Shown: piece by piece, positions 52,913 through 63,499 of the stretch
How the letters are laid out: every line of letters begins with the position of its first letter
How positions within the stretch are numbered: the stretch's first letter is position 1
Assembly: GCA_949878435.1 (NCBI GenBank)
Contig: CATLAK010000003.1
Coordinates: 1 to 64,000 of the forward strand
Direction: 5' to 3'
Source of the DNA: an uncultured Lachnospiraceae bacterium
GTDB taxonomy: Bacteria; Bacillota; Clostridia; Lachnospirales; Lachnospiraceae
DNA length: 64,000 nucleotides
Translations under genes and position numbers: made by a program
Notes under the pieces: model-generated
What the model was told of the DNA's origin: nothing
The model's database searches: none
The model's input: only the letters and a program-made list of their open reading frames with translations

Positions 52913-54685
52913 TTATGGCAGTGCATACTGTTCCCGCATGCGTTTTACTTCGTCCGCAAATGTAGCATTATTCTTGCTGGAAAGATTAATCTGATACTCA
53001 TGGGTATCAAAACTCTCTTCATTTAGCTGAAGCAGGCAGAGCGCTATATTGGAACAGTGGTCCGACACTCTCTCATAGTTCGTTGTAATATCCGAGAGGA
53101 TAAAGCCCATCTCAATCGTGCACTTCCCTTTGCGGAGCCGTTTGATATGGCGCTTTTTAATCTCGGCATTCAGATAGTCGATAACCTCCTCCATGGGTTC
53201 CACCGTGCGCGCCAGATTCAGGTCTTCTTCTTTAAATACCATAATGGAGGTGTTGATGATATCTTCAATGGCAGATGTAAAGACTGCCAGCTCTTCTTCC
53301 GCTTTTCTCGAGAAATACAGTTCCTTTTCGTGCATCTCCTTTGCAGATTCCATAATGTTGATTGCATGGTCTGAAATCCTCTCAAAATCGCCGATGCAAT
53401 GGAGCAGGATAGAAAGTTCCTGACTGTCCTTTGCTGTAAGATGCTTGCTGCTTAATTTTACAAGATAAGACCCCAGTTCATCCTCATAATAATCCACCAG
53501 TTCCTCAAGCTCGATTACCTGTTCGGACGCCTTCTTATCAAACTTATCCATCAAATGGATTGCCAGAAAGAGCGCATCCTTGGCATAATTCGCCATATCC
53601 ACCGCCGCATTCTTACACTGCTCTAAAGCGATCCTTGGCGTATCTAAAAATCTGGGATCCAAAATCTGAATCTCTTTCCTTGCAGACGCATAATCCATCG
53701 TCTCTTCCGCTGTCTCGGGAATCGTCAGATAGGCAAGCTTTTCAAGTACCCATGTAAAAGGATACATTAAAATAACGGACACCACATTAAATGCGGTATG
53801 TATCACAGCAACGCCCAGCGCGCTTGCCGGACGGCTCAGAAATGCAAAATGAACCACTGCATCCAGTGTATAGAAAATCGCCATAAAAGCCACCGCTTTT
53901 ATGAGTTTATAATACAGACCGATAAACGCCGCGCGCTTCGCCTGTTTACCTGCCCCTGCACTTGAGACCAGAGCAGCCACACAGTCCCCCACATTCTGCC
54001 CCATGATAATGGGAATCGCCGTGGAATAACTGACCGCACCGGTAACACACAGCGCCTGCAGGATACCGATGGACGCGGAGGAAGACTGCATCACGGCAGT
54101 AAGCACAAGACCGATCAACATCCCCAGCACCGGATTTGAAAACATGAGGAGCATCTTGGTAAATTCCGCATTTTCCGCCAGCGGCTTTACCGCATTGGAC
54201 ATGGTATCCATCCCGATCATCAGCACACCGAAGCCAATCAGGATGGTAGCCGCTGCCTTATGCCGTTCCTTTTTACCCATACTCAGCATGACTACGCCTG
54301 CAAATGCCAGAATCGGAGAAAACGAAGAAGGTTTCAGAAGCTGGAGGACAAAACCCGATCCCTCCACTCCTGTCAGACTAAGGAGCCAGGCGGTCACTGT
54401 GGTGCCCACATTGGCGCCTAAAATGACGCCTATCGCCTGAGAAAGCTTCATGATTCCAGAATTTACGAAACCTACCACCATGACGGTCGTTGCCGAGGAC
54501 GACTGGATGATTGCCGTCACGCCGGCTCCCAAAAGAATCGCCATCATCTTATTGGAAGTAAGCTTTTCAAGAATGATTTCCAGCTTACCGCCGGATGCCT
54601 TCTTAAGCCCCTCCCCCAATACCTTCATACCATACAGGAACAACGCCAGACCGCCGATCATCGTCAGTATACTAAATATATCCAT
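52913..54685 (-). CDS. Na/Pi cotransporter family protein with PhoU-like C-terminus
   Basis: A 590-residue protein. Two homologous membrane repeats (about 1-140 and 170-310) each carry the QSSSATT / QSSSASI motif that lines the sodium-phosphate site (IQSSSATTVMVVGFVNSG; MQSSSASIGILQALC). Residues 340-560 form a PhoU-like helical bundle (DFERISDHAINIMESAKE and YERVSDHCSNIALCL, metal-binding ExxxD motifs). The family, typified by E. coli YjbB, moves phosphate with sodium, often as export. GGAGGAATAGGAT precedes the ATG. It is a single-gene unit between repair genes and mfd. Confidence 0.93.
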   Translation of the reverse strand: MDIFSILTMIGGLALFLYGMKVLGEGLKKASGGKLEIILEKLTSNKMMAILLGAGVTAIIQSSSATTVMVVGFVNSGIMKLSQAIGVILGANVGTTVTAWLLSLTGVEGSGFVLQLLKPSSFSPILAFAGVVMLSMGKKERHKAAATILIGFGVLMIGMDTMSNAVKPLAENAEFTKMLLMFSNPVLGMLIGLVLTAVMQSSSASIGILQALCVTGAVSYSTAIPIIMGQNVGDCVAALVSSAGAGKQAKRAAFIGLYYKLIKAVAFMAIFYTLDAVVHFAFLSRPASALGVAVIHTAFNVVSVILMYPFTWVLEKLAYLTIPETAEETMDYASARKEIQILDPRFLDTPRIALEQCKNAAVDMANYAKDALFLAIHLMDKFDKKASEQVIELEELVDYYEDELGSYLVKLSSKHLTAKDSQELSILLHCIGDFERISDHAINIMESAKEMHEKELYFSRKAEEELAVFTSAIEDIINTSIMVFKEEDLNLARTVEPMEEVIDYLNAEIKKRHIKRLRKGKCTIEMGFILSDITTNYERVSDHCSNIALCLLQLNEESFDTHEYQINLSSKNNATFADEVKRMREQYALP

Positions 54686-54798
54686 ATCCTATTCCTCCGG
54701 ATGTATGTAAGAAAATGCTACGTTTCTTATTTTACACTATTTCATCCATTTTGGATATAGGTATTTTTGATGGATTTAGGATTTACGCATACTGCCGG

Positions 54799-57700
54799 CT
54801 ATCGGCAGAGCAGTTTCATGTCATCGAGCAGGGTTTCCGTCAGTTCCAACAAAATCTGGGCATCTTTTTCAACCATACCGCATTTTTTGTAGCGGTACAA
54901 AAAGCTTGCCATTTTGTAGTTGAAGGATATTTTTTCGTGCATTTCAAGAAGTTTCGGTATTCTCTCCGCGTGTATTTTCGCATCCTGTTTGAAGGTAAAC
55001 CGGAGCTCTCCGTTTTTTCCTTTGATTTCGGTAATATAAAGTTTGTGGGCAGCAACACGAATCATGGAGATACGGAACAGATTTTCCACTGCAACCGGAA
55101 TATCTCCAAAGCGGTCCAAAAGCTCTTCTTTCATGTCATCGCTTTCCACTTGGTTTTCAATCCCTGCGATGCGCTTGTAGATATCCAGTTTCTGTATCTC
55201 ATTGACAATATAGGCAGGCGGAATGAATGCATCCACGTCCAAATCCACGGAGGTATTAAAGTCTTCTTCCGTGCCGATCCCCTTCAGATTCTTCACTGCC
55301 TCATTGAGCATCTTACAGTACAAGTCATACCCTACCGCCTGCATATGCCCATGTTGTTTTGCCCCTAATAGGTTGCCGGCGCCGCGAATTTCAAGATCCC
55401 GCATAGCAATCTTGAAGCCGCTTCCCAAATCGGTAAATTCTTTGATCGCGGCAAGTCTTTTTTCCGCCACTTCTTTTAACATTTTATCCCGCTTATACAT
55501 CAAAAAGGCATAGGCAGTCCGGTTGCTCCTCCCTACCCTTCCGCGCAGCTGGTATAGCTGGGAAAGACCCATATTGTCGGAATCATGGATGATCATCGTA
55601 TTTACATTGGAGATATCCAGACCGGTCTCAATGATGGTAGTAGAGACCAGCACATCAATCTCTCCATTAATAAATTCGTACATAATACGTTCCAATTCCC
55701 GTTCCTGCATCTGTCCGTGGGCAAACGCAACAGATGCTTCCGGCACCAGATTCTGAATGACTGCAGCAACATCTGCAATATTGTTTACCCTGTTGTAGAC
55801 ATAATACACCTGACCGTTTCTGGACAATTCCCGGACGATTGCCTCTCTCACCATCTCTTCATTATATTCCAATACATAGGTCTGAATCGGCATTCTATCG
55901 TTAGGCGCTTCCTCCAGCACACTCATATCCCGGATTCCCACTAGGCTCATATGAAGCGTTCTGGGAATAGGGGTTGCCGTCAAAGTCAGCACATCCACAT
56001 TTTCTTTCATCTTTTTAATCTTCTCTTTGTGGGAAACGCCGAATCTCTGCTCTTCATCGATAATCAAAAGCCCCAGATCCTTATAAACCACATCTGAGGA
56101 CAAAACTCTGTGGGTGCCGATTACAATATCTACAAATCCCTTTTTTAAATCCTCCACCGTCTTTTTCTGTTCCCCATTCGTTCTAAATCTGGACAGCATA
56201 TCCACACGCACCGGAAAGTCCTTCATCCGCTGGACAAAGGTGTTATAGTGCTGCTGCGCCAAAATGGTAGTGGGAACCAGATAAACCACCTGCTTGCCCT
56301 CCTGAACAGCTTTAAATGCTGCACGGATTGCAATTTCCGTCTTGCCGTAACCGACATCCCCGCAGATCAGGCGATCCATAATCTTACTGCTCTCCATATC
56401 TTCCTTAGTCGCCTGAATGGCTGTAATCTGGTCTTCCGTCTCCTCAAAAGGAAACATCTCCTCAAACTCTCTCTGCCAGACGGTGTCTTTCCCGTATTGA
56501 AAACCATTCTTCTGCTGGCGTGCAGCATACAATTCCACAAGATCCTTTGCCACCTCTCCGGCAGCTTCCTTGACCTTGCTCTTGGTTCGGGTCCACTCCT
56601 GTGTTCCCAGCTTATTTAATTTCGGGCGCCTGGCATCAGCCGATGCATACTTCTGAATCACATCCAGTCCCGTCGCCAGCACATAAAGATTGCCGCCGTC
56701 CCGATATTCAATCTTAATGTAATCCTTTATGACCTTCTCGATTTCAACCTTTTCAATTCCCTTATAAATACCCAGACCATGGTTCTCATGGACTACATAG
56801 TCTCCCACCTTCAGCTCATTAAAATCATTGATCTTACGTCCTTCATAGGTCTTCTTTTTCTTCTTTTTCTTTTTGTCGACACCAAAAATATCGCTTTCCG
56901 AAATAATCACGAACTTAAGCAGTGGATACTCAAACCCCTTCATCACTCTGCCGTAAAATGTCATGATTTCTCCCGGCTGCACTTCCCTGTCCGGATCTTC
57001 TGTATAAAATGCAGTCAGTTCTTCCTCCCGCAAATCCTGTGCCAGCCTCGCCGCTCTGGTTCTGGAACCAGACAAAAGCAATATGCGGTATCCGTTCTTT
57101 TTGTAACGCTTCAAATCCTGTACCAGCGCTTCAAAACTATTGTTATAGGAGGAAATACTCTTGACGGAGATATCCGCTTTCTTCTCCGTCTTAAACAACG
57201 CATTTTTTAATTCCAGTGACGCCAGTGTCACGATTCTTCCCTGCTGTATCCTGGCGGCTGTCTCTTCTGCTGAATATAAAAGGTTCATCTGTCCCGGAAG
57301 GATATATCCCTTTTCCACACGGTGCATCATGCTCTCTCGAAATTCCAGTTCCACCGCCTCTGCGTGTTCCCTTACTCTGGCAGGTTCGTCCACGAAAACG
57401 CAAGTGTTCTTCTTGTCGAATAGTTCCAAAAAAGAAACTGTATCCTCATAAAAATAATGAACATAAGCATCCAGATTGACCAGATTCCGAAATTCATAAA
57501 CCTGTTCCTTAAGCTCCCTGAGCTGTGTCTCTACCCTGTGCGCCTCCTCCGTATGAAATTCTTTCCGCAATTTTTCGCAAAAGGCTTTTCCTTCTTTTTC
57601 AATCTTATCCATGCCTCTTTGCAGGCGTTCAGGAGAAAGCAACATTTCTCCCGCCGGATAAATCGTAATGCCAGAAAGCTTCTCTATAGAGCGCTGGCTT

Positions 57701-58320
57701 AGGACGTCAAAACTGCGGATCGATTCAATCTCATCCCCCCATAATTCAATGCGGTAAGGATTTTCTTCCGTCAGGTCAAAAATATCCACAATGCCGCCCC
57801 GGATGCTGAACTGCCCCGGCGCCTCCACCTGATAATTCTTTTCATAACCCATTTCTACCAGGCGCTCTGCCAGCTTCTTTTCATCCACCTGACTTTTTCC
57901 ATCAATGGTAAGAAGATGTTCCTTCCACACGGAAAGGGGAATCTGAGGCGCCATCAGACTGCTGAAGGTGGTGACCACCGTAACCGGTTTTCCCTCCAGC
58001 ATGCGCCTAAGGCACTTAATCCGCTCTGTCACCAGCTGGTTTCCATGAATGTCTGCCTGATAAAAGATCAGATCCTTTGCCGGATATGAGGTTACATTCC
58101 TGTCATAGAGGCGATAATCCTCCATCAGCTCCTTCACTTTAAGGTCACTAAAAGTAAGGATGAGTTTATGCTTGATGCCCTCACCGAGACCATAAATCAT
58201 ATGCAGCTTCTGAGAGTCCACGCAGCCTGTGAATGCCGCCGAAGCACTCTCCCCGCGTAATTTCTCCTTTATTTCCAAAAATGCTCCCAGTTCTTCTAAG
58301 GGGGCTGTCAACGCTCTCAT
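54799..58320 (-). CDS. mfd: Transcription-repair coupling factor Mfd
   Basis: A 1173-residue DNA translocase that removes RNA polymerase stalled at lesions and recruits UvrA. Order of domains: UvrB-like N-terminal part (about 1-350), CarD-like RNA polymerase-interacting domain (VGDYVVHENHGLGIYKGIEKVE, about 505-570), helicase domain 1 with Walker A ICGDVGYGKTEIA (about 661-673) and Walker B LIIDEEQRF, domain 2 with SQLYQLRGRVGRSNRTAYA, the TRG motif and the C-terminal D7 domain. Length is normal. A run of eight lysines just before the CarD-like domain is unusual. Downstream of pth by 17 bases, a common firmicute order. Confidence 0.97.
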   Translation of the reverse strand: MRALTAPLEELGAFLEIKEKLRGESASAAFTGCVDSQKLHMIYGLGEGIKHKLILTFSDLKVKELMEDYRLYDRNVTSYPAKDLIFYQADIHGNQLVTERIKCLRRMLEGKPVTVVTTFSSLMAPQIPLSVWKEHLLTIDGKSQVDEKKLAERLVEMGYEKNYQVEAPGQFSIRGGIVDIFDLTEENPYRIELWGDEIESIRSFDVLSQRSIEKLSGITIYPAGEMLLSPERLQRGMDKIEKEGKAFCEKLRKEFHTEEAHRVETQLRELKEQVYEFRNLVNLDAYVHYFYEDTVSFLELFDKKNTCVFVDEPARVREHAEAVELEFRESMMHRVEKGYILPGQMNLLYSAEETAARIQQGRIVTLASLELKNALFKTEKKADISVKSISSYNNSFEALVQDLKRYKKNGYRILLLSGSRTRAARLAQDLREEELTAFYTEDPDREVQPGEIMTFYGRVMKGFEYPLLKFVIISESDIFGVDKKKKKKKKTYEGRKINDFNELKVGDYVVHENHGLGIYKGIEKVEIEKVIKDYIKIEYRDGGNLYVLATGLDVIQKYASADARRPKLNKLGTQEWTRTKSKVKEAAGEVAKDLVELYAARQQKNGFQYGKDTVWQREFEEMFPFEETEDQITAIQATKEDMESSKIMDRLICGDVGYGKTEIAIRAAFKAVQEGKQVVYLVPTTILAQQHYNTFVQRMKDFPVRVDMLSRFRTNGEQKKTVEDLKKGFVDIVIGTHRVLSSDVVYKDLGLLIIDEEQRFGVSHKEKIKKMKENVDVLTLTATPIPRTLHMSLVGIRDMSVLEEAPNDRMPIQTYVLEYNEEMVREAIVRELSRNGQVYYVYNRVNNIADVAAVIQNLVPEASVAFAHGQMQERELERIMYEFINGEIDVLVSTTIIETGLDISNVNTMIIHDSDNMGLSQLYQLRGRVGRSNRTAYAFLMYKRDKMLKEVAEKRLAAIKEFTDLGSGFKIAMRDLEIRGAGNLLGAKQHGHMQAVGYDLYCKMLNEAVKNLKGIGTEEDFNTSVDLDVDAFIPPAYIVNEIQKLDIYKRIAGIENQVESDDMKEELLDRFGDIPVAVENLFRISMIRVAAHKLYITEIKGKNGELRFTFKQDAKIHAERIPKLLEMHEKISFNYKMASFLYRYKKCGMVEKDAQILLELTETLLDDMKLLCR

Positions 58321-58337
58321 GAAATCTTTTCCTTTCT

Positions 58338-58913
58338 CTAACTTGACACCTTACGGTTAAACTCATTCATCGCCTGATCCACGTCGCCTGTAAGCATAAT
58401 TTCCGCCGCTTTTACTGCCTTTTCCACGCCCTCCTCCATAAGAGGTCTTTCCTCTTTAGAAAAATGCCCCAGCACATAGTCCGCAAGGTCATACCCTTTA
58501 GGCTTTTCCCCGACCCCTATGCGGATCCGCTGAAATTCCTCGCTTCCAAGATTGCGGATAATATTTTTAAGCCCGTTATGCCCGCCAGCACTGCCTTTTT
58601 TCCTCACCCTGATCTGCCCCGGCGGCAGGCTGATATCATCCGAAATCACGATCAACTGCGTCTCCACATCGATTTTATAATAATCCGCAATTGGGCGGAT
58701 GCTTTCACCGCTCAGATTCATATAGGTGAGGGGTTTGACCAAAATTACTTTTTGCCCATTTATGATTCCCTTTCCGGTAAGCGCTTTATTCTTAACATCC
58801 ATAACGGAAATTCTATACTTATCCGCCAACGCATCAATAGCCTCAAAGCCAATATTGTGTCTTGTATTATCATATTCCTTTGTAGGGTTTCCAAGTCCTG
58901 CTATAATGAACAT
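58338..58913 (-). CDS. pth: Peptidyl-tRNA hydrolase
   Basis: A 191-residue enzyme that frees tRNA from prematurely released peptidyl-tRNA. Motifs: IAGLGNPTKEYDNTRHNIGFEAID with the catalytic histidine (H20), LVKPLTYMNLSGESI, VISDDISLPPGQIRVRKKGSAGGHNGLKNI with the active-site aspartate, and FQRIRIGVG. The length is normal. It lies between spoVG and mfd; the conserved spoVG-pth-mfd neighbourhood supports all three calls. A terminator upstream separates it from spoVG. Confidence 0.97.
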   Translation of the reverse strand: MFIIAGLGNPTKEYDNTRHNIGFEAIDALADKYRISVMDVKNKALTGKGIINGQKVILVKPLTYMNLSGESIRPIADYYKIDVETQLIVISDDISLPPGQIRVRKKGSAGGHNGLKNIIRNLGSEEFQRIRIGVGEKPKGYDLADYVLGHFSKEERPLMEEGVEKAVKAAEIMLTGDVDQAMNEFNRKVSS

Positions 58914-59008
58914 TGCATAATCCTTTCGCTCTCATTTCTATTAAAATGTCATTTTAAATCTTTCCATTTGACGGTGTAATTATAATCTATTTTGAAAAAG
59001 AAAACAAT

Positions 59009-59043
59009 TAAAAAAAGAGGTCACCTCACGATGACCTCTCTTT
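59009..59043 (-). terminator. Intrinsic terminator after spoVG
   Basis: On the minus strand an 8-bp stem AGAGGTCA / TGACCTCT (59032-59039 with 59016-59023) with an 8-base loop is followed by TTTTTT. Confidence 0.9.
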
Positions 59044-59053
59044 GTTGATTTTC

Positions 59054-59326
59054 TTATTCTTCATCCGGCTCCGTCAGCGCCTTCTGATATCTATCCAGAA
59101 TAATTGTCTGTATCTTTTCTCTGGTAGATGAATTGATGGGATGGGCAATATCCCTATATTCACCATCTGTGGCTTTCTTGCTGGGCATTGCTATAAACAG
59201 CCCCTTATCCCCTTCTATTACCTTGATATCATGAATTACAAATTCTTCATCAATGGTAATCGAAACGATGGCACGCATCTTGCCCTCCTTTGTAATTTTT
59301 CTCACTCTTACATCCGTAATTTGCAT
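59054..59326 (-). CDS. spoVG: Septation and gene regulator SpoVG
   Basis: A 90-residue protein: [68 protein letters not shown] are the whole SpoVG family signature. It is a small site-specific DNA/RNA-binding regulator that affects asymmetric septation, capsule and virulence genes in Firmicutes. AAGGGGGACAAGAAA precedes the ATG. A sequence TTCGACA (0A-box-like) lies about 65 bases upstream together with an AGGAGGC / GGGGAAAG pair loosely like a sigma-H promoter; both may be chance. Closed by its own terminator. Confidence 0.97.
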   Translation of the reverse strand: MQITDVRVRKITKEGKMRAIVSITIDEEFVIHDIKVIEGDKGLFIAMPSKKATDGEYRDIAHPINSSTREKIQTIILDRYQKALTEPDEE

Positions 59327-59427
59327 TTTCTTGTCCCCCTTGGTCAGTCACTTCATATCTGAACTTTCCCCATGATCAACGTTGGCCTCCTGTCGAATGC
59401 GAAACATGTGCTTACTGTCTGAGTGTA

Positions 59428-60546
59428 TTACATAACGTATCTGTCGTTTCTTTCCAGCACAATCTTAATACCGTCATTGCCTGTGTGATAAGAGTTTGCT
59501 CTAATCGTATCGCGGCTTTCCACGATACAGTTCTCAATATGTGTATTGTCTCCGATGTAAACATCGTTCAAAATTATGGAGTTTTTAATGTAACAGTTAT
59601 TTCCAATGTAAGCCTGTTTAAAGATAACAGAATCTTCTACCGTACCATTAATGATACATCCGCTGGAAATAAGACTGTTTCTGACCTGTGATCCCACATT
59701 ATATTTGGCAGGCGGCAGGTCATCTACCTTGGAATAAATATCCGGGTACTGCTTGAAGAAGTAATCTCTTATTTCAGCCTTGAGGAAATCCATGTTCGTG
59801 CTGAAATAGTCATCCACGGTCGCAATGTTTCTCCAGTAATCCTGAAGTTTATAACCATAGATTCTCTTCATATTCTTGTACCGGATCAAAATATCTTTTA
59901 CGAAGTCATATCTGTCTTCTTCCGCGCACTTTTCAATCATTTCTATGAGCTGACGCCTTCTGACTACATAGATACCGCAGGAAATCGTATTGGACTTAGC
60001 CACTACAGGCTTCTCTTCAAATTCTTCAATGCGGCTTTCTTCGTTCATCTTGATTGTGCCGAATCTGTCAACATTCACTTTGGAAGGCATGTCTTTACAT
60101 ACTACCGTGATATCGGCTTTCTTTGCTATGTGATATTCCAGCACCTTGTTGTAATCCAGTTTATAGACACAGTCGCCGGAAGCAATCACCACATAGGGTT
60201 CATGGCTGCTCTTCAAAAATGATAAATTCTGTGCTATCGCATCCGCCGTTCCTCTGTACCAGAAATTACTCTCTGCGGTCACTGCCGGCGTAAATACATA
60301 TAAGCCGCCTTGTTTACGTCCAAAGTCCCACCACTTGGATGAATTCAGATGTTCATTCAGGCTTCTTGCATTGTACTGGGTAAATACAGCCACCTTCTGG
60401 ATATGGGAGTTCGTCATATTGCTCAGTGCAAAGTCAATGCTTCTGTAACTGCCTGCAATAGGCATTGCACATACCGCTCTCTTCTGTGAGAGTTCCTTCA
60501 TTCTATAACTGTTTCCGCCTGCTAATACTATACCAATTGCTCTCAC
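59428..60546 (-). CDS. glgD: Glucose-1-phosphate adenylyltransferase-like subunit GlgD
   Basis: A 372-residue nucleotidyltransferase-like protein, the regulatory partner of GlgC in Firmicutes. The N-terminus GIVLAGGNSYRMKELSQKRAVCAMPIAGSYRSIDFALSNM lacks the full GGxGxRLxxLT catalytic loop of GlgC, as is typical for GlgD. SGDCVYKLDYNKVLEYH and a left-handed beta-helix C-terminus (about 290-360) follow. It raises GlgC activity in an ADP-glucose-forming hetero-oligomer for glycogen. The start shares one base with the glgC stop (TAATG type). Confidence 0.93.
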   Translation of the reverse strand: MRAIGIVLAGGNSYRMKELSQKRAVCAMPIAGSYRSIDFALSNMTNSHIQKVAVFTQYNARSLNEHLNSSKWWDFGRKQGGLYVFTPAVTAESNFWYRGTADAIAQNLSFLKSSHEPYVVIASGDCVYKLDYNKVLEYHIAKKADITVVCKDMPSKVNVDRFGTIKMNEESRIEEFEEKPVVAKSNTISCGIYVVRRRQLIEMIEKCAEEDRYDFVKDILIRYKNMKRIYGYKLQDYWRNIATVDDYFSTNMDFLKAEIRDYFFKQYPDIYSKVDDLPPAKYNVGSQVRNSLISSGCIINGTVEDSVIFKQAYIGNNCYIKNSIILNDVYIGDNTHIENCIVESRDTIRANSYHTGNDGIKIVLERNDRYVM

Positions 60547-61817
60547 TATTCCTCACCCGCCTTAATCAATGTTTTTCCGCTTGCAAGACAATTATCCGGA
60601 TAGTCTTCCTTGGAAGTTATGCCGAAGATGCAGGAGTTCTTGCCTACCGTAATTCCAGATGGTATTACGCTCTTTTCTCCTATGGTAACAATTCCGCTGT
60701 TGTAAATATGAGGATCCGTCTCATTGGAAACTTCATCGCCATATCCAAGCTTGACACCATCTTTAATCTCCGCGCCCTCCGCCACAATTGCCTTATAAAG
60801 CTCGCATCCAGCTCCAATCACTGTGTTATTCATGATGATGGAATCCCGGACGATTGTATCCTTGCCAATCGTAACGCCACATCCAATAACAGAATTGTAA
60901 ACCTTTCCGTAAATATCTGTTCCTTCCCCCACAATGCTTCTCTCCACAACAGAATCATTTGCGATATATTGAGGAGGAAGTGTATCGCTCTTTGTATAAA
61001 TCTTCCAATATTCCTCATAAAGATTAAATTCAGGAACCAAATCAATCAATTCCATATTCGCTTCCCAATAAGAGTTAAGGGTTCCTACGTCTTTCCAATA
61101 GCCGTTAAATTCATAAGCATAAAGGGGATCACCCTTGCCATGGCAATAGGGAATTACATGTTTACCAAAATCCAGCCCCGGCTGTTCAGCATTGGCAAGC
61201 AACGCTTCTTTTAATGTTTTCCAGTTGAAGATATAGATTCCCATGGATGCCAGATTGCTTCTGGGATTTTCCGGTTTTTCCTCGAAATCAGTAATTCTTC
61301 TGTTCTCATCTGTAATCATGATTCCGAACCGCTTTGCCTCTTCCATGGGAACCGGCATAACTGCAATCGTCACATCAGCTTCTTTCTCCTTGTGGAAATC
61401 CAGCATTACCTCATAATCCATCTTGTATATGTGATCTCCGGAAAGAATCAGAACATATTCCGGATTAAAACTGTCCATATAATCCAAATTCTGATAAATT
61501 GCATTCGCGGTACCGGTATACCACTCACTATTTGCACTCTTCTCATAGGGTGGGAGGACTGTTACACCTCCTATATTTCTGTCCAAGTCCCAGGGAATAC
61601 CGATTCCGATATGGGTATTCAATCGTAAGGGCTGGTACTGTGTCAGAACACCAACTGTATCTACTCCAGAATTAATACAGTTGCTCAATGGGAAGTCTAT
61701 GATGCGGTATTTCCCCCCAAATGATACCGCCGGCTTGGCCACCTTAGAGGTAAGCACCCCCAGTCTGCTTCCCTGACCACCTGCTAACAACATGGCAATC
61801 ATCTCTTTTTTAATCAT
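60546..61817 (-). CDS. glgC: Glucose-1-phosphate adenylyltransferase GlgC
   Basis: A 423-residue enzyme that makes ADP-glucose from ATP and glucose-1-phosphate, the first committed step of glycogen synthesis. Motifs: [74 protein letters not shown] with the catalytic aspartate, [10 protein letters not shown], and a C-terminal beta-helix. The length is normal. Only glgC and glgD are here; synthase and branching genes are not in the window. AGAGGTGATGAC precedes the ATG. Confidence 0.97.
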   Translation of the reverse strand: MIKKEMIAMLLAGGQGSRLGVLTSKVAKPAVSFGGKYRIIDFPLSNCINSGVDTVGVLTQYQPLRLNTHIGIGIPWDLDRNIGGVTVLPPYEKSANSEWYTGTANAIYQNLDYMDSFNPEYVLILSGDHIYKMDYEVMLDFHKEKEADVTIAVMPVPMEEAKRFGIMITDENRRITDFEEKPENPRSNLASMGIYIFNWKTLKEALLANAEQPGLDFGKHVIPYCHGKGDPLYAYEFNGYWKDVGTLNSYWEANMELIDLVPEFNLYEEYWKIYTKSDTLPPQYIANDSVVERSIVGEGTDIYGKVYNSVIGCGVTIGKDTIVRDSIIMNNTVIGAGCELYKAIVAEGAEIKDGVKLGYGDEVSNETDPHIYNSGIVTIGEKSVIPSGITVGKNSCIFGITSKEDYPDNCLASGKTLIKAGEE

Positions 61818-61887
61818 GTCATCACCTCTTACCAGTAATTTTTTTACTACATATTTGATACAAGTAGCAATCGTGGAATTTATGAAT

Positions 61888-61916
61888 AGTATATCATATG
61901 TTTCGTTAAAAGTGAA
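61888..61916 (-). promoter_or_regulatory. Promoter of glgCD
   Basis: On the minus strand TTCACT, 17-base spacer, TATACT, in the AT-rich 302-base divergent region between glgC and murC. Confidence 0.6.
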
Positions 61917-62054
61917 TATTTTTTACAAATTTATTCCATCTACCTGCGGTTTTTATGTCAATTTTTTACATACAAAACAACAGGATTTTCCATTTTTCTC
62001 ACAATATTTTGTATATCAAAATTATCGTCATCGCACATTTTGTCAAAAATGCCA

Positions 62055-62083
62055 TTGGTTTTTTTTGTGTAATTATATATAAT
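62055..62083 (+). promoter_or_regulatory. Promoter of murC
   Basis: TTGGTT, 17-base spacer, consensus TATAAT, 37 bases before the murC start codon. Confidence 0.55.
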
Positions 62084-62119
62084 TATGTTAAAACTAATAT
62101 ATTATACGGAGGGTTCATC

Positions 62120-63499
62120 ATGTATCAGTTAGATTTTAATCACCCTATTCACATACATTTTATAGGAATTGGAGGCATCAGCATGAGCGGTCTAGCCGAG
62201 ATTCTTATCGACAAGGGCTTTATCGTCTCCGGTTCCGACACAAAGGCTTCCTCCCTGACAGAACTCCTTGTCAGAAAAGGCGCCAAAATTTATTATGGGC
62301 AGAAGGCAGAAAATTTAAGCGGCGATATCGATCTTGTCGTATATACCAGCGCCATTCATCCCGATAATCCCGAATATGCTGCCATGCAGGATATGGGCAT
62401 TCCTTCTCTGACCAGAGCCCAGCTCTTAGGACAGTTGATGAAAAATTATGAAATCCCCATTGCCATCAGCGGCACCCACGGAAAGACCACTACCACCTCC
62501 ATGATCTCAGAAATCCTTTTAGAGGCAGGCGTCGACCCTACTCTTTCCATCGGCGGCATCCTTAAGACCATAGACGGAAATATCCGCATCGGTCACGGCA
62601 AGTGTTTTGTCACAGAAGCATGCGAGTATACCAACAGCTTCTTAAGCTTTTTCCCCCAAATAAGCATTATCCTCAATGTGGAAGAAGACCACCTGGACTT
62701 TTTCAGGGATATCGACCAGATTCGGCGCTCCTTCCACCAGTTTGCCGCACTTCTTCCTTCAGACGGCACCCTGATCATCAACGGCGAAATTCCTGAAATA
62801 GACGCCATTCTTGAAGGGCTTAATTGTAATATCATTACTTACGGCAGTCTAGATTCCTATGATTATCATCCTGAAGATATCCATTATAACGAGACGGGAT
62901 GCGCCAGTTTCACTTTAATAAGGAAAGACGGTTCTAAGGAATCCATCTGCCTGAATGTCCCCGGTGCGCATAATGTCTATAACGCCATGGCTGCCATTGC
63001 CCTCGCCGACCTGCTCTCCATCGATTATGCCGCTGTCAAAAAGGCGTTGTCCCATTTCCACGGAACCGATCGCCGCTTTGAGTATAAGGGAACCATGGGC
63101 GGAACGGTTATAATAGATGATTATGCACATCACCCTACAGAAATTACTGCAACTTTAAGTGCAGCACAAAATTATCCCCATAAGACCCTCTGGTGCGTGT
63201 TCCAGCCCCACACATTTACCCGCACAAAAGCTTTTATGAAGGAATTTGCAACGGCACTTTCTCTGGCAGACCGTATCGTACTCGCCGATATCTATCCTGC
63301 ACGGGAGACAGACGATTTAGGCATCAGCTCTAAGACACTTCAAAAAGAAATTGAAGCGCTTGGGAAAACCTGCTTTTATTTTCCCTCCTTTGCCGAGATT
63401 GAAAATTTTCTTTCAAAAAATTGTTCTTCCGGGGACCTGTTGATAACTATGGGCGCCGGAGACGTTGTAAACATTGGAGAAAATTTATTAAGACGTTGA
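62120..63499 (+). CDS. murC: UDP-N-acetylmuramate-L-alanine ligase MurC
   Basis: A 459-residue cytoplasmic Mur ligase that adds L-alanine to UDP-MurNAc in peptidoglycan synthesis. HFIGIGGISMSGLAEIL is the N-terminal UDP-binding loop, AISGTHGKTTTTSMISEIL the ATP P-loop (about 110-128), EACEYTNSFLSFFP and NVEEDHLDFF the metal and substrate sites, and DDYAHHPTEI marks the third domain. ACGGAGGG lies 6 bases before the ATG at 62120; an open frame reaches upstream but has no site. It precedes a dnaD-type gene. Confidence 0.97.
   Translation: MYQLDFNHPIHIHFIGIGGISMSGLAEILIDKGFIVSGSDTKASSLTELLVRKGAKIYYGQKAENLSGDIDLVVYTSAIHPDNPEYAAMQDMGIPSLTRAQLLGQLMKNYEIPIAISGTHGKTTTTSMISEILLEAGVDPTLSIGGILKTIDGNIRIGHGKCFVTEACEYTNSFLSFFPQISIILNVEEDHLDFFRDIDQIRRSFHQFAALLPSDGTLIINGEIPEIDAILEGLNCNIITYGSLDSYDYHPEDIHYNETGCASFTLIRKDGSKESICLNVPGAHNVYNAMAAIALADLLSIDYAAVKKALSHFHGTDRRFEYKGTMGGTVIIDDYAHHPTEITATLSAAQNYPHKTLWCVFQPHTFTRTKAFMKEFATALSLADRIVLADIYPARETDDLGISSKTLQKEIEALGKTCFYFPSFAEIENFLSKNCSSGDLLITMGAGDVVNIGENLLRR

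Noticed and set aside
59385-59400. Exact 0A box (TGTCGAA) upstream of spoVG
   Set aside because: The 7-mer also occurs inside the decarboxylase and mfd coding regions and is expected about eight times in 64 kb, so this one site alone is not evidence of Spo0A control.
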